DNA of 53,349 bases from positions 1 through 53,349 of IMG/VR virus record IMGVR_UViG_3300025695_001512. The stretch is one strand, 5' to 3'. This document shows, piece by piece, positions 33,677 to 42,347 of this stretch. The position numbers and the translations under genes are program-made. Position 1 is the stretch's first letter, and every line of letters begins with the position of its first letter. Under the pieces are notes generated by a model. It did no database searches, was not told the origin of the DNA, and worked only from the letters and a program-made list of their open reading frames with translations. Origin of the DNA: a virus.

Positions 33677-34030
33677 ATGGAATTTTTTATTAAACAAAAT
33701 AGTGAGTTACCCATCTTAAAGATGCAAGTAGTAAAAGACGGTAGAACAAATGCTAATAAAATATTTGACGCTGACCTCGATACTGCAACTATTCGTTTTA
33801 CTATGAAAGATGAGAGCAATGGTATTCCAAAAGTTTTGATGAATAACGCATATATTACTGAAAAGATTCAACAAAATCCTGATGCACCAAAAGAATATTA
33901 CATTTATTATAAATGGAGTAAACGTGATACAAAAAACAAGGGTCGTTTCATTGGTGAGTTCCATATTGTAAACTCGATGGGTGAGTTAATTGCCCCGATT
34001 AGGGAAAATCTTTACATCAATATCATTTGA
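33677..34030 (+). CDS. Small BppU-N-like tail protein, paralogue of fibre N-terminus
   Basis: This 117-residue protein aligns along its length with residues 1-115 of the giant fibre: MEFFIKQNSELPILKMQVVK against MEFFIRKNSTLPIIKVQVVK, DTATIRFTMKDES against TSTITFSMWDEE, and EYYIYYKWSKRDTKNKGRFI against EYYVYYQLTSHETRNPGRYI. The fold is a beta-sandwich like the BppU N-terminal domain, which anchors fibres to the baseplate in some phages. This is an N-terminal domain without a stalk, produced by a local duplication. It might cap or compete for a fibre attachment site. Confidence 0.75.
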   Translation: MEFFIKQNSELPILKMQVVKDGRTNANKIFDADLDTATIRFTMKDESNGIPKVLMNNAYITEKIQQNPDAPKEYYIYYKWSKRDTKNKGRFIGEFHIVNSMGELIAPIRENLYINII

Positions 34031-34128
34031 CAAACTCCTTAATCTACTTTATTATTTGTTCACATGTCAAAGAGTAATCACAATCAATATGATGTGAGTA
34101 GAATGTCTCGGACGAAAAAACAAATATT

Positions 34129-36960
34129 ATGGTATCACAAAAAGAAATTGAAGATTTCCTTCACGGAGAGGACCCTGAAAAGTATATTGTGGCGTTAGAA
34201 TATGATTACGCCTCAGGAAAAATATTCAAAGTTATTCAACACCCCGAACAGGGAAAAGTAATTAAATCAGACACATTTATTCCATTTGCGTGGGTTGGAG
34301 ACCTTAGGGGTATTAACTTCTATAGAGGTTCAAAAGCAGCACAGAAACAAGCGATGTCAGAGCATGGTATTATCATTGAAAAACTTGATACCCACGGTGA
34401 TGAAAGAATGGAAAAAGGTCTTAAGTATTTGGTTAAGACCACAAAATCATATAGTAATTTAGTAAACTTCTTTAAAGGTGGTGGACTTGAGCCTTGGGGT
34501 AGAGAAAGTTCAGACCACATTATGATTCTACCACCAACAGAACAATATCTCGTTCAGAAAAACAAACGACTATTCAAAGGATTTGAAGAATATGATGAAA
34601 TACACCGATTTGTATTCGATATCGAGACCACAGGTCTATCACCTGAGGACAGTAGAATATTCCTTATCGGAATGAAAGATAACAAAGGTTTTGAGAAAGT
34701 TATTGCTTGTGAAAATGACGAAGAAGAACGAAAAGTAATCATAGACTTCTTCGATACAATCGCATACCTTAAACCAACTCTTATTGGTGGGTATAACTCA
34801 GCTTTCTTCGATTTTCCTTTTATTTTACGTAGAGCAGAAATCTTAGGGCTTAATATAAAAAGAATTTCAAAAACACTAAACCCCCAACAGTCTTTACGAC
34901 AAAAAGAGGGTATGTTAAAACTTGCAAACGAAATGGAACCCTATACTCAGACGATGATGTGGGGATATAACATTGTGGATATTGCCCATGCAGTTCGTAG
35001 AGCACAAGCCATTAACTCAGACATTAAGAGTTGGGGTCTTAAATACATTACTCAATTTATCGGAGCTGAAAAGGAAAACCGTGTTTATGTTGAGGGTGAT
35101 AAGATTGGTAAAATCTATTTTGATAATAAGGATTACTACTTCAATCCAAAATCAGGTGGTTACAAAGAAGTTGGAGCAAAAGGAACTGAAAACCTAATGG
35201 AAAGATTTCCAGGTGCATTTGAAAAGGTTGGAGGTAAATACATTATCGAGAGATACCTTTATGATGATATTTGGGAAACTATGGTTGTTGATGAAGAGTT
35301 CAATCAAGCTAACTTCCTTCTATCAAAATTGGTTCCAACTACATATGAAAGATTATCTACGATGGGAACTGCAACTTTATGGAAAATGATTATGGCATCA
35401 TGGTCGTATAAGAATAATCTGGCAATCCCTAAAAAAGGTGAAAAAAGACCGTTCACTGGTGGACTTTCTCGTCTACTTGCTGTTGGGTATTCAACTAATG
35501 TATTAAAACTTGACTACTCGTCTCTTTATCCCTCTATTCAGTTGGTTCACGATGTGTTCCCTAAGTGTGATGTCACAGGTGCAATGAAGAGTATGTTGAA
35601 GTATTTCCGTGATACTCGTATCAAATACAAAAAACTTGCCGGTGAACTGTATGAGTCGGACCCGAAAGAATCTAAGAAGTACGGACGTAAACAATTACCA
35701 ATTAAGATTTTCATTAACGCATTCTTCGGTTCGTTATCCGCACCACAGGTATTCCCGTGGGGTGATATGGATATGGGTGAACAGATTACTTGTACTGGTC
35801 GTCAATACCTTCGTCAGATGATTATGTGGTTTATGGAAAGGGGATATAAACCACTCGTTATGGATACGGATGGTGTTAACTTCTCATCACCACCTGGTCG
35901 TGAGGAACACACTTATGTGGGAAAAGGGTTAAATGATTTGGTTGTTGAAGGTAAAACATATCACGGAACTGAAGCCGATGTTGCCGAGTATAATGATTTG
36001 TTTATGAGAGGTGAGATGGGTCTTGATACTGATGGTGTGTGGCCGTCAACTATTAATGTAGCTCGTAAGAACTATGCACTTCTTACAGACTCAGGAAAGG
36101 TAAAACTTACAGGTAATACGATTAAGTCGAAGAAACTACCAACATATGTTGCTGAATTCTTAGATAAAGGATTAAGATTGTTATTAGATGGTAATGGTCA
36201 TGAATTCTTAGATTACTATTATGAATATGCTGAAAAGATTTATAATCAACAAATACCGATTTCTAAGATTGCAAATAAGGCAAGAGTAAAACAATCAATA
36301 AAAGAGTATAAAGTCCACATCACTAAAAAAACTAAGTCAGGTTCACTTATGTCTCGTCAAGCTCATATGGAACTTGCGATTAAACATAATTTACCTGTTG
36401 GTTTGGGTGATACCATTTATTATGTAAATAACGGTGAAAAGAAGTCTCACGGTGATGTTCAAAAGAAAAATATATGGAACGCAACTGCAGCTGAGAAAAG
36501 ACAATATAAATCAGAACACGGAGTTGTTATGCCACCTGACGGTGTTGAAGTTGTTTTGAATTGTTATTTAATTAATGATAAAGACATTGCAAATGAACCT
36601 GATAAGTTAGGTGAATATAATGTTCCTCGTTATTTAGCTGCGTTTAATAAAAGAATAGAACCCCTATTGGTTGTTTTTTCACCTGATATCCGTGATGAGA
36701 TTTTAATTGAGGACCCATCAGACCGACCATTCTTTACTAAAACACAAACCGAATTGGTTAGAGGATATCCTCGTAGAGATGGTGACCAAGACGAATTAGA
36801 TGAGGTATTAACTCTTTCTGACACGGAAGTTAAGTTTTGGGGTAGTGTAGGTATTAACCCTTATTATATGTATTTAGATGGGACTATGGATTTAGTAGAT
36901 AAAGACTACGTAAAAAAGAATCAGAATATTATGAGTTCTTTAACCCATCAGATGACATAA
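34129..36960 (+). CDS. Family B DNA polymerase
   Basis: This 943-residue replicative DNA polymerase has 3'-5' exonuclease and polymerase domains. Exonuclease motif I is RFVFDIETTGLSP (Asp164, Glu166); motif II is GGYNSAFFDFPFILRRAEI. Polymerase motif A is LKLDYSSLYPSIQ (Asp near 462), motif B KIFINAFFGSL (Lys near 526) and motif C VMDTDGVNFSS (Asp near 579 and 581, with Met in place of the usual Tyr). The length is close to T4 gp43 (898). Its placement between fibre and neck genes is unusual, since replication genes are normally grouped. Upstream, 98 bases contain no late-type box. A 44-codon ATG frame at 34064-34198 overlaps its start. Confidence 0.93.
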   Translation: MVSQKEIEDFLHGEDPEKYIVALEYDYASGKIFKVIQHPEQGKVIKSDTFIPFAWVGDLRGINFYRGSKAAQKQAMSEHGIIIEKLDTHGDERMEKGLKYLVKTTKSYSNLVNFFKGGGLEPWGRESSDHIMILPPTEQYLVQKNKRLFKGFEEYDEIHRFVFDIETTGLSPEDSRIFLIGMKDNKGFEKVIACENDEEERKVIIDFFDTIAYLKPTLIGGYNSAFFDFPFILRRAEILGLNIKRISKTLNPQQSLRQKEGMLKLANEMEPYTQTMMWGYNIVDIAHAVRRAQAINSDIKSWGLKYITQFIGAEKENRVYVEGDKIGKIYFDNKDYYFNPKSGGYKEVGAKGTENLMERFPGAFEKVGGKYIIERYLYDDIWETMVVDEEFNQANFLLSKLVPTTYERLSTMGTATLWKMIMASWSYKNNLAIPKKGEKRPFTGGLSRLLAVGYSTNVLKLDYSSLYPSIQLVHDVFPKCDVTGAMKSMLKYFRDTRIKYKKLAGELYESDPKESKKYGRKQLPIKIFINAFFGSLSAPQVFPWGDMDMGEQITCTGRQYLRQMIMWFMERGYKPLVMDTDGVNFSSPPGREEHTYVGKGLNDLVVEGKTYHGTEADVAEYNDLFMRGEMGLDTDGVWPSTINVARKNYALLTDSGKVKLTGNTIKSKKLPTYVAEFLDKGLRLLLDGNGHEFLDYYYEYAEKIYNQQIPISKIANKARVKQSIKEYKVHITKKTKSGSLMSRQAHMELAIKHNLPVGLGDTIYYVNNGEKKSHGDVQKKNIWNATAAEKRQYKSEHGVVMPPDGVEVVLNCYLINDKDIANEPDKLGEYNVPRYLAAFNKRIEPLLVVFSPDIRDEILIEDPSDRPFFTKTQTELVRGYPRRDGDQDELDEVLTLSDTEVKFWGSVGINPYYMYLDGTMDLVDKDYVKKNQNIMSSLTHQMT

Positions 36961-37260
36961 TATACCAACTGTCAACAATATAACGTAATTCAACAGATGA
37001 ATATTTGTCGAGTAAAACTCTTCAAATTCATCGTCAATTAATTTATCGGTTACGACCTTAACATCTGACATGGCTTTAATAGTAACATGGTCTGTAGTAG
37101 TTTCATCTAAAACTAATGTACATTCTGTGTTACTATTAATTACAATAGCACTTTCACCATTTGTTTTATAATAGTTACTAGTACATAAGATACTATCAGA
37201 TGTCTTTATTTCTTTACCCGCAACAATTTTTGTTACAGGGTATGATTTCACTATACCCAT
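36940..37260 (-). CDS. Unknown protein with C-terminal hydrophobic helix
   Basis: This 106-residue protein is not recognised. Residues 1-75 are beta-rich (GIVKSYPVTKIVAGKEIKTS, then SAIVINSNTECTLVLDETTT). The end, IHLLNYVILLTVGILCHLMG, is strongly hydrophobic and could be a single membrane helix. The last 21 bases overlap the end of the polymerase gene on the opposite strand. It follows the neck-like gene by 2 bases. Confidence 0.6.
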   Translation of the reverse strand: MGIVKSYPVTKIVAGKEIKTSDSILCTSNYYKTNGESAIVINSNTECTLVLDETTTDHVTIKAMSDVKVVTDKLIDDEFEEFYSTNIHLLNYVILLTVGILCHLMG

Positions 37261-37262
37261 AA

Positions 37263-38375
37263 TTAAATTACATAAATTTGTCGAGGCATTGCACGGAACT
37301 GTAACGATTTGTTAAGATTTTCCGCAACGTTAGCTTCTCTTTCCATCATTTTTTCAGGTCTTAATCTTTCAAGTCTTTGTGATAATTCCTCATACAATTT
37401 AGATTTTTCATCTTTTGCTTCTGTTAGTAATGAATCATATTCTAATTGTAATTCCGAATCGGGAGTCTTTAAATTACCACTAAATTTACCCCTTACTCTA
37501 CCTAATGTTTCTTTTACGTAAGCAACAAACCATTTTCTAACCCATGTCTGTGCTGGATTATTTAATTCATCCCACTTCATTTCATCAATAGGTATGTCTG
37601 ATGGTAGTCTTACCACATCGGGGTTTTTAGATAAACAATCTTCACGGTCTTCAGTTTCATAATACCAATACCATACACGATACTCATTGTGTTGAATATT
37701 ACCAAAATCAAACTTACCACCAGGAACGTTCATTAAGTGTACAGCCTTTTTACCGTCTGGAAGTGCAGTAACACGATAAGTTAACTCTCCTGAAATGATT
37801 CTTCTTTTAACATTAATGTCTTGCATTCTAAGTAGAATGTCGAATGCCGGAGTTACAAAGTAATTACCTGTAGTACCCATTTGTGAGAATCCAGCACCTC
37901 CACCTAATCCAACACCACCCATACCTCCAAAACCACCCATAAATGGGTCAAAGAAAGCTGCATCTAATTCTGCACGACTAAACCACAGAAGTTCGTTTAG
38001 TTCTCTACCTTTTGGTATCTCATATATCTGTTGTCCTGGAACTAAATCAATATAGTCTTTTTTAAGAACGTAATCACCACCAGCCTGTAAACCTACAATT
38101 TTTGAATATGAATAGGTGTATTGTGTTTCCCAATCTAAAGAACGTGTTGTAAATGCACGAGTTACGGATTGTTCATCTAAGTTCATTCCGTATAATGAGG
38201 TCCATTGAGATTCAATTAACCAATCGTTTACATATTGTGCATAGTCTTGAATTGATAACTCTAATAGTGAGTCCATCATTTCATCCTCGATTTCTACACT
38301 ACGAATAGGGGCACCTAACAGGTGTTTTACACGAGTAAATAGTTTTGTTCTTTGTGGTTCGTTAATTACAGACAT
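37263..38375 (-). CDS. Putative neck/head-tail connector protein
   Basis: This 370-residue protein begins KLFTRVKHLLGAPIRSVEIE with EMMDSLLELSIQDYAQYVND, the N-terminal helical pattern of T4-like neck and head-completion proteins. A beta-rich middle with WWYYETEDREDCLS-like sequence follows; a Gly/Phe-rich loop (FDPFMGGFGGMGGVGLGGG) is inserted at about residue 143. The C-terminus is helical (EKSKLYEELSQRLERLRPEK). I assign it as a neck candidate from this pattern and its late-type box, with moderate confidence. It has INE at residues 4-6. It is transcribed from its own box 13 bases upstream. Confidence 0.55.
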   Translation of the reverse strand: MSVINEPQRTKLFTRVKHLLGAPIRSVEIEDEMMDSLLELSIQDYAQYVNDWLIESQWTSLYGMNLDEQSVTRAFTTRSLDWETQYTYSYSKIVGLQAGGDYVLKKDYIDLVPGQQIYEIPKGRELNELLWFSRAELDAAFFDPFMGGFGGMGGVGLGGGAGFSQMGTTGNYFVTPAFDILLRMQDINVKRRIISGELTYRVTALPDGKKAVHLMNVPGGKFDFGNIQHNEYRVWYWYYETEDREDCLSKNPDVVRLPSDIPIDEMKWDELNNPAQTWVRKWFVAYVKETLGRVRGKFSGNLKTPDSELQLEYDSLLTEAKDEKSKLYEELSQRLERLRPEKMMEREANVAENLNKSLQFRAMPRQIYVI

Positions 38376-38388
38376 AATGTGTTTTCTA

Positions 38389-38397
38389 TATAAATAT
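38389..38397 (-). promoter_or_regulatory. Candidate late promoter box ATATTTATA (minus)
   Basis: On the minus strand ATATTTATATAGAAAAC is found 13 bases before the ATG at 38375. The same TATTTATATAGAAAA string appears before the SOD fusion gene. Confidence 0.55.
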
Positions 38398-38415
38398 TAA
38401 GAAAACAACATTTCT

Positions 38416-39981
38416 TTACTTTGTATACTCCGCGGATTCGTCAAACACGTATCGACCGTCAATAATTTTTGTATTTGAGTTGTCAAATACTATAGTCCCT
38501 AATTTATTATTATGAAATACTAAGAAATCAGTAGTATACGGTTTTACATTACCAGTTCCGTAAACAGTGACTTTACCATTAACTTTCTTAACATCGTTAT
38601 ATGGTTTTATTTGCATTGTTTTAGTTCCTTCAGGTAGTTCAACAATTGCGTCTACACCACCAATCATATCATCAACACCACCTAATTCACCGACTTTAGT
38701 AACTTTGTCTGTTTTAAAGATATCTTTAAGACCAACAACCGCGTCCACTTCTCGTTTATCACCAAATTTATTAGTCTTATCTAAACCAGCCATTAATGTT
38801 TTAAATGTTGAAGATTGACTATCAAATATTCTATATCTTAATTCTACTAAATATTTGTTTAATCTATCAACTTCTTTAACTTGTGCATGATTATTTTTAT
38901 TGTTAAAATTAATTGCATCAATTCCATAATTTCTTAGGAACTGATTTATGTCATTAACTAATGTACAAAATGCCGTGTAATTAGTGTTTAATTTGTTTAT
39001 AACAGAACGACCTTTTTGTTCATAATCATAAACCCCCGACATTTGACCCTGACTATATTGATTTTTTTCGTACCAGTGGTCAGCAAAAACTTCTTTTAAT
39101 ATGTCCATAATTGTAAACATAAATCTTTTTTTAATTTCAGGGTTTGTGTTGAATAATCTTCGGTATGTCTGAACTTGATTTCGATTACACCCTGCACTTG
39201 CACCTTCATTAATTATACTTTTAACTTTTTTTACTTCATTAATTTTTTTTTCTGTCCTCAACTTATATAAGTCATTAACAAAATCCCAATTAATAACGGA
39301 CCAAAAGTTTCTAATATAATCATCTCTTTTATTTTTATACTTTAAATAATATGCGTGTTCCCATACGTCTAAACCTAAAATTGGGAAACCACCATCTTTA
39401 ACTATATTCATCAATGGGTTATCTTGATTAGGTGTAGACATAATTTTTAATCTATTTGATTTGGTTAATACTAACCATACCCATCCAGAACCGAATCTTT
39501 TCTTAGCTTCATTACTGAATATTGATTTAAATTTAGAAAAGTTTTCAAAATCTTTAACAATTTTTTCATAAACTTCACCCTGTGCTCTTTGTTTTTTAGG
39601 CGATAACATTTTCCAAAATAGTGCGTGATTAAACGCCCCACCAGCGTTATTTCTAATTGTTGTGTTGTATCTTGAGATACCTTTTATGATTTGTTCTAAT
39701 TCTAAATCACCGTCTTTTCTTTTTGAAAGAGCGTCATTTAATTTTTTTACATACCCTTTGTAGTGTTTGTTGTAGTGTGTGTCCATAGTATCTGCGTCTA
39801 TGAATCTTTCGAGGGCAGAATAGGAGTAAGGCAATTTTTCAATACCAATTTTTTTCATTTCAGTTAAAATTTCTTTAGGGATTTGCTCAGACATTTCTCT
39901 CAATAGTGTTTGAGTGTCTTGGCTTTGATTAATTTTATGTTCAATTAATGAGATTTTTTCTTCTAATCTTCTGAACTTCAT
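38416..39981 (-). CDS. Mn-type superoxide dismutase fused to an unknown C-terminal domain
   Basis: This 521-residue protein has a complete iron/manganese superoxide dismutase at residues about 47-240. All four metal ligands are present: His69 (DTMDTHYNKHY), His119 (NAGGAFNHALFWK), Asp205 and His209 (GLDVWEHAYYL). Gateway Tyr77 is also there. The NAGG and Gln186 (TPNQDNPL) match manganese rather than iron enzymes. Residues 1-46 are an extra helix. After residue 250 comes a segment with SIINEGASAG, a candidate prohead-protease site, and a roughly 260-residue domain. Its end has GGVDAIVELPEGTKTMQIKP, with Asp444 and Gln457-x-Lys459, as in QxK variants of the PD-(D/E)xK nuclease fold. The nuclease reading is a hypothesis; the SOD is secure. 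A late-type box precedes it. Confidence 0.85.
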   Translation of the reverse strand: MKFRRLEEKISLIEHKINQSQDTQTLLREMSEQIPKEILTEMKKIGIEKLPYSYSALERFIDADTMDTHYNKHYKGYVKKLNDALSKRKDGDLELEQIIKGISRYNTTIRNNAGGAFNHALFWKMLSPKKQRAQGEVYEKIVKDFENFSKFKSIFSNEAKKRFGSGWVWLVLTKSNRLKIMSTPNQDNPLMNIVKDGGFPILGLDVWEHAYYLKYKNKRDDYIRNFWSVINWDFVNDLYKLRTEKKINEVKKVKSIINEGASAGCNRNQVQTYRRLFNTNPEIKKRFMFTIMDILKEVFADHWYEKNQYSQGQMSGVYDYEQKGRSVINKLNTNYTAFCTLVNDINQFLRNYGIDAINFNNKNNHAQVKEVDRLNKYLVELRYRIFDSQSSTFKTLMAGLDKTNKFGDKREVDAVVGLKDIFKTDKVTKVGELGGVDDMIGGVDAIVELPEGTKTMQIKPYNDVKKVNGKVTVYGTGNVKPYTTDFLVFHNNKLGTIVFDNSNTKIIDGRYVFDESAEYTK

Positions 39982-39996
39982 ATTTGTTATTTTCTA

Positions 39997-40005
39997 TATA
40001 AATAA
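39997..40005 (-). promoter_or_regulatory. Candidate late promoter box TTATTTATA (minus)
   Basis: On the minus strand TTATTTATATAGAAAA is found 15 bases upstream of the ATG at 39981. It is nearly identical to the box before the neck-like gene. Confidence 0.55.
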
Positions 40006-40021
40006 CACAGAGAATCAATTT

Positions 40022-41785
40022 TTACCTTCTAACTGAAATTTCATTGATGATTTCTTCCATAATATCACCTTTCCCTTCGTTATCACCCATAACTGTCTCA
40101 AATATGTTCTTTTTTTGAGACAATATGTCATAGATAATACCTTCGATTGAATTTTCAAAAATTGGATAAAAAACGGACACGTTTGATTTTTGTCCGTAAC
40201 GATAGGCTCTGTCTTCTGCTTGTGAGTGGTCTGACGGGACAAACGATAGGTCATTCATTATTACCGCCTCTGCTGCGGTTAATGTTATACCAACACCAGC
40301 CGCTTTCAAGTTTCCAACAAACACTTTTATTTTGTCGTTTTCTTGAAATTGGTCAACAGAGTGTTGACGAGCTGGTTTACTCATTTTACCATCAAGTTTA
40401 ACTGCAGACTTACCAAAATGGTTAGCAATTTGATTTAAGGTATCAGTAAAGTTTGTAAAGATGATTACTTTCTTACCTTGTTCAATAATGTTCTCTGCGA
40501 TTTCACAAGTTTCTTTTATTTTATTCTCCGCAATTACCTGACGAACTTTCATAAGTTTTGAAAATTGAACGGTAAGAGATTTCTTTTCACTTTCATCTTC
40601 TATCCAATCATAATACTCACCCATCAATTCTTCATATTCTTTTGACTTTAAATTTAAATAAACAGGTGTCAAAATTTTATCAGGTAAATCTAAGATGTCT
40701 TCTTTTAGTCTTCTTAAAACGTGTGTTTTTGTTCGGTCCCTCAATTCTAAAAGATTTGACGAACCGTTTACATTCCACACTTTTCTACTACCCACATTAA
40801 ATTGGTATCCCTCACAATAACGAATAACATACGCCATCCAATTATAAGCCACTGGTGACTCAACCAAATTAAGTAAGTTATAATAATTAATTGGTCGTGA
40901 GGTCATAGGGGTCCCCGTTAATAACCACACCTTACCGATTCTGTTGATAATATCATTAATTAACTTTGTTCTTTTAGCTTGGACATTTTGAATATAATGT
41001 GCTTCATCAACAACAACTAAATCAAAACCTTCTTGCATAATGATTGATTCTTCTTTGTTTTTGATATCGTGAAAATTCTTTAAAATGTCGTAGTTAATAA
41101 TAACAAAATCAGCGGATTCCCATTTTTTCCCTTCAATTATTGAAATGGATTTGTCTGTATAATTTTCAATCTCCCTCATCCAATTTATTTTCAAAGATGC
41201 GGGACACACAATTAATACCCTCTCCGCCCCTGACTCTAAGGCTGCAATCACAGTAGATGTGGTTTTACCTAATCCCATGTCATCAGCAAGAATATATTTG
41301 TCGTGAGACGCTAATGTTTCTATTGCTTCTTTTTGGTGAGACAGGGGTGGTCGATGAGAATATTTTTCATAATCAATTGAAACCTCTTTAACATTTTGTG
41401 TTGGTATTAAAGCAACTTTTGGCAACCAAAAATCATGTAATTGTTGATTTTCAAAAACTTTACCCCAAATATGGAATGATTTATCCTTTTCCACCAATAT
41501 TTTTTCAACGTATATTTTTTCAGGTATTTTGGTTAATAGTTTTTCTTCCATCATCTTTTTACCGAAGTAACTGTCAAGGTCAACCCACTTTCTTGCTATC
41601 TTAGGGACCTTTTCGTGGTAAGTGTTGATGTAATCCGCTTGGGCACGAGTAATCTTAAAGTGTTTTTGTTTTACACTTTTTTTCTTTATACCGAGTATAT
41701 AATTATTGAACCCTTCGTAGTCTTCTAATATACGTTGTGCTCTAACCTCAGGTATTTTTGATAATTTATCTTTATTACTTTGCAT
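40022..41785 (-). CDS. SNF2-family helicase/ATPase
   Basis: This 587-residue protein is a two-RecA-domain SF2 ATPase of the SNF2 type. Motif I is ILADDMGLGKTT (168-175), motif II VVVDEAHYIQN (DEAH at 260-263) and motif III WLLTGTPMTSRP. The helicase C-domain has KVIIFTNFTDTLNQIANHF, VGNLKAAGVGITLTAAEAV and SQAEDRAYRYGQKSNV (motif VI). The arrangement resembles SMARCAL1/HepA-type annealing helicases and T4-like phage SNF2 proteins used in repair and fork handling. The first 140 residues are an unassigned N-terminal region. The upstream 46 bases hold an ATATTTATA shared with the divergent plus-strand gene. Confidence 0.88.
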   Translation of the reverse strand: MQSNKDKLSKIPEVRAQRILEDYEGFNNYILGIKKKSVKQKHFKITRAQADYINTYHEKVPKIARKWVDLDSYFGKKMMEEKLLTKIPEKIYVEKILVEKDKSFHIWGKVFENQQLHDFWLPKVALIPTQNVKEVSIDYEKYSHRPPLSHQKEAIETLASHDKYILADDMGLGKTTSTVIAALESGAERVLIVCPASLKINWMREIENYTDKSISIIEGKKWESADFVIINYDILKNFHDIKNKEESIIMQEGFDLVVVDEAHYIQNVQAKRTKLINDIINRIGKVWLLTGTPMTSRPINYYNLLNLVESPVAYNWMAYVIRYCEGYQFNVGSRKVWNVNGSSNLLELRDRTKTHVLRRLKEDILDLPDKILTPVYLNLKSKEYEELMGEYYDWIEDESEKKSLTVQFSKLMKVRQVIAENKIKETCEIAENIIEQGKKVIIFTNFTDTLNQIANHFGKSAVKLDGKMSKPARQHSVDQFQENDKIKVFVGNLKAAGVGITLTAAEAVIMNDLSFVPSDHSQAEDRAYRYGQKSNVSVFYPIFENSIEGIIYDILSQKKNIFETVMGDNEGKGDIMEEIINEISVRR

Positions 41786-41791
41786 AGCGAA

Positions 41792-41800
41792 ATATTTATA
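41792..41800 (+). promoter_or_regulatory. Candidate late promoter box ATATTTATA
   Basis: The box lies in the divergent gap, 31 bases before the ATG at 41832, and is followed by ATATAAC. A second copy, CTATTTATC at 41818-41826, lies 5 bases from the same ATG. On the opposite strand the first box reads TATAAATA, in the T4 orientation, 7 bases before the helicase gene. Confidence 0.45.
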
Positions 41801-41831
41801 ATATAACTATTATCAAACTATTTATCAACAT

Positions 41832-42347
41832 ATGAGCTCAAGAAAGATACCAATTACAAGATTAGAAAAGTTTTTCGGGTCCGAAGATTTTGCGTTAGAG
41901 CAAGAAATGGGACGTGAATGGCTTGAAGGTGATATGAACTTCACTTTGGTGTTGTATCGTGTTGACCGTCAAAAAACTAAGACGGACGATGTGTATGGTG
42001 AAACCGAAGATGATGGTATAAAGTTTTTACCACCTGTAGAGTTCAGGGGTTATGTAACTATTGAGCAACCTGAGAATCAAGACTATGCAAATTCTCGTAT
42101 GACACAAATGGAACCTGGTAATTTAAAAGTTGGTGTGTATCAAAATGCGTTAGATGAATTAGGTATTGATATTTCATATGGTGATTATATTGGATATTAC
42201 GAAACTGAAAAAAGAGTTAGATATTATTCTGTTGTTAATGACGGTAGAGTGGTAAGTGACAATAAACATACTTATGGTGGGTATAAACCTTTTTATAGAA
42301 GTATTACCGCAGCACCTGTTAATGATGGAGAATTTAGAGGAATATGA
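41832..42347 (+). CDS. Putative virion (neck/head-closure type) protein
   Basis: This 171-residue protein begins RKIPITRLEKFFGSEDFALE and contains GMREWLEGDMNF-like and FRGYVTIEQPENQDYANSR sequences. The pattern (a helical start, a beta-rich middle, and a YGDYIGYYETEKRVRYYSVV hairpin) suits a head-closure or neck protein, as does its place before the tail operon. I could not assign it to a named family. The stop overlaps the start of the zinc-ribbon gene by 4 bases (ATGA). Confidence 0.55.
   Translation: MSSRKIPITRLEKFFGSEDFALEQEMGREWLEGDMNFTLVLYRVDRQKTKTDDVYGETEDDGIKFLPPVEFRGYVTIEQPENQDYANSRMTQMEPGNLKVGVYQNALDELGIDISYGDYIGYYETEKRVRYYSVVNDGRVVSDNKHTYGGYKPFYRSITAAPVNDGEFRGI

Noticed and set aside
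34064-34198. 44-residue frame (MSKSNHNQYDVSRMSRTKKQ...) overlapping the polymerase start
   Set aside because: It overlaps the polymerase gene by 70 bases in another frame, and nothing supports it beyond an ATG. It could be a leader peptide, but evidence is too weak.
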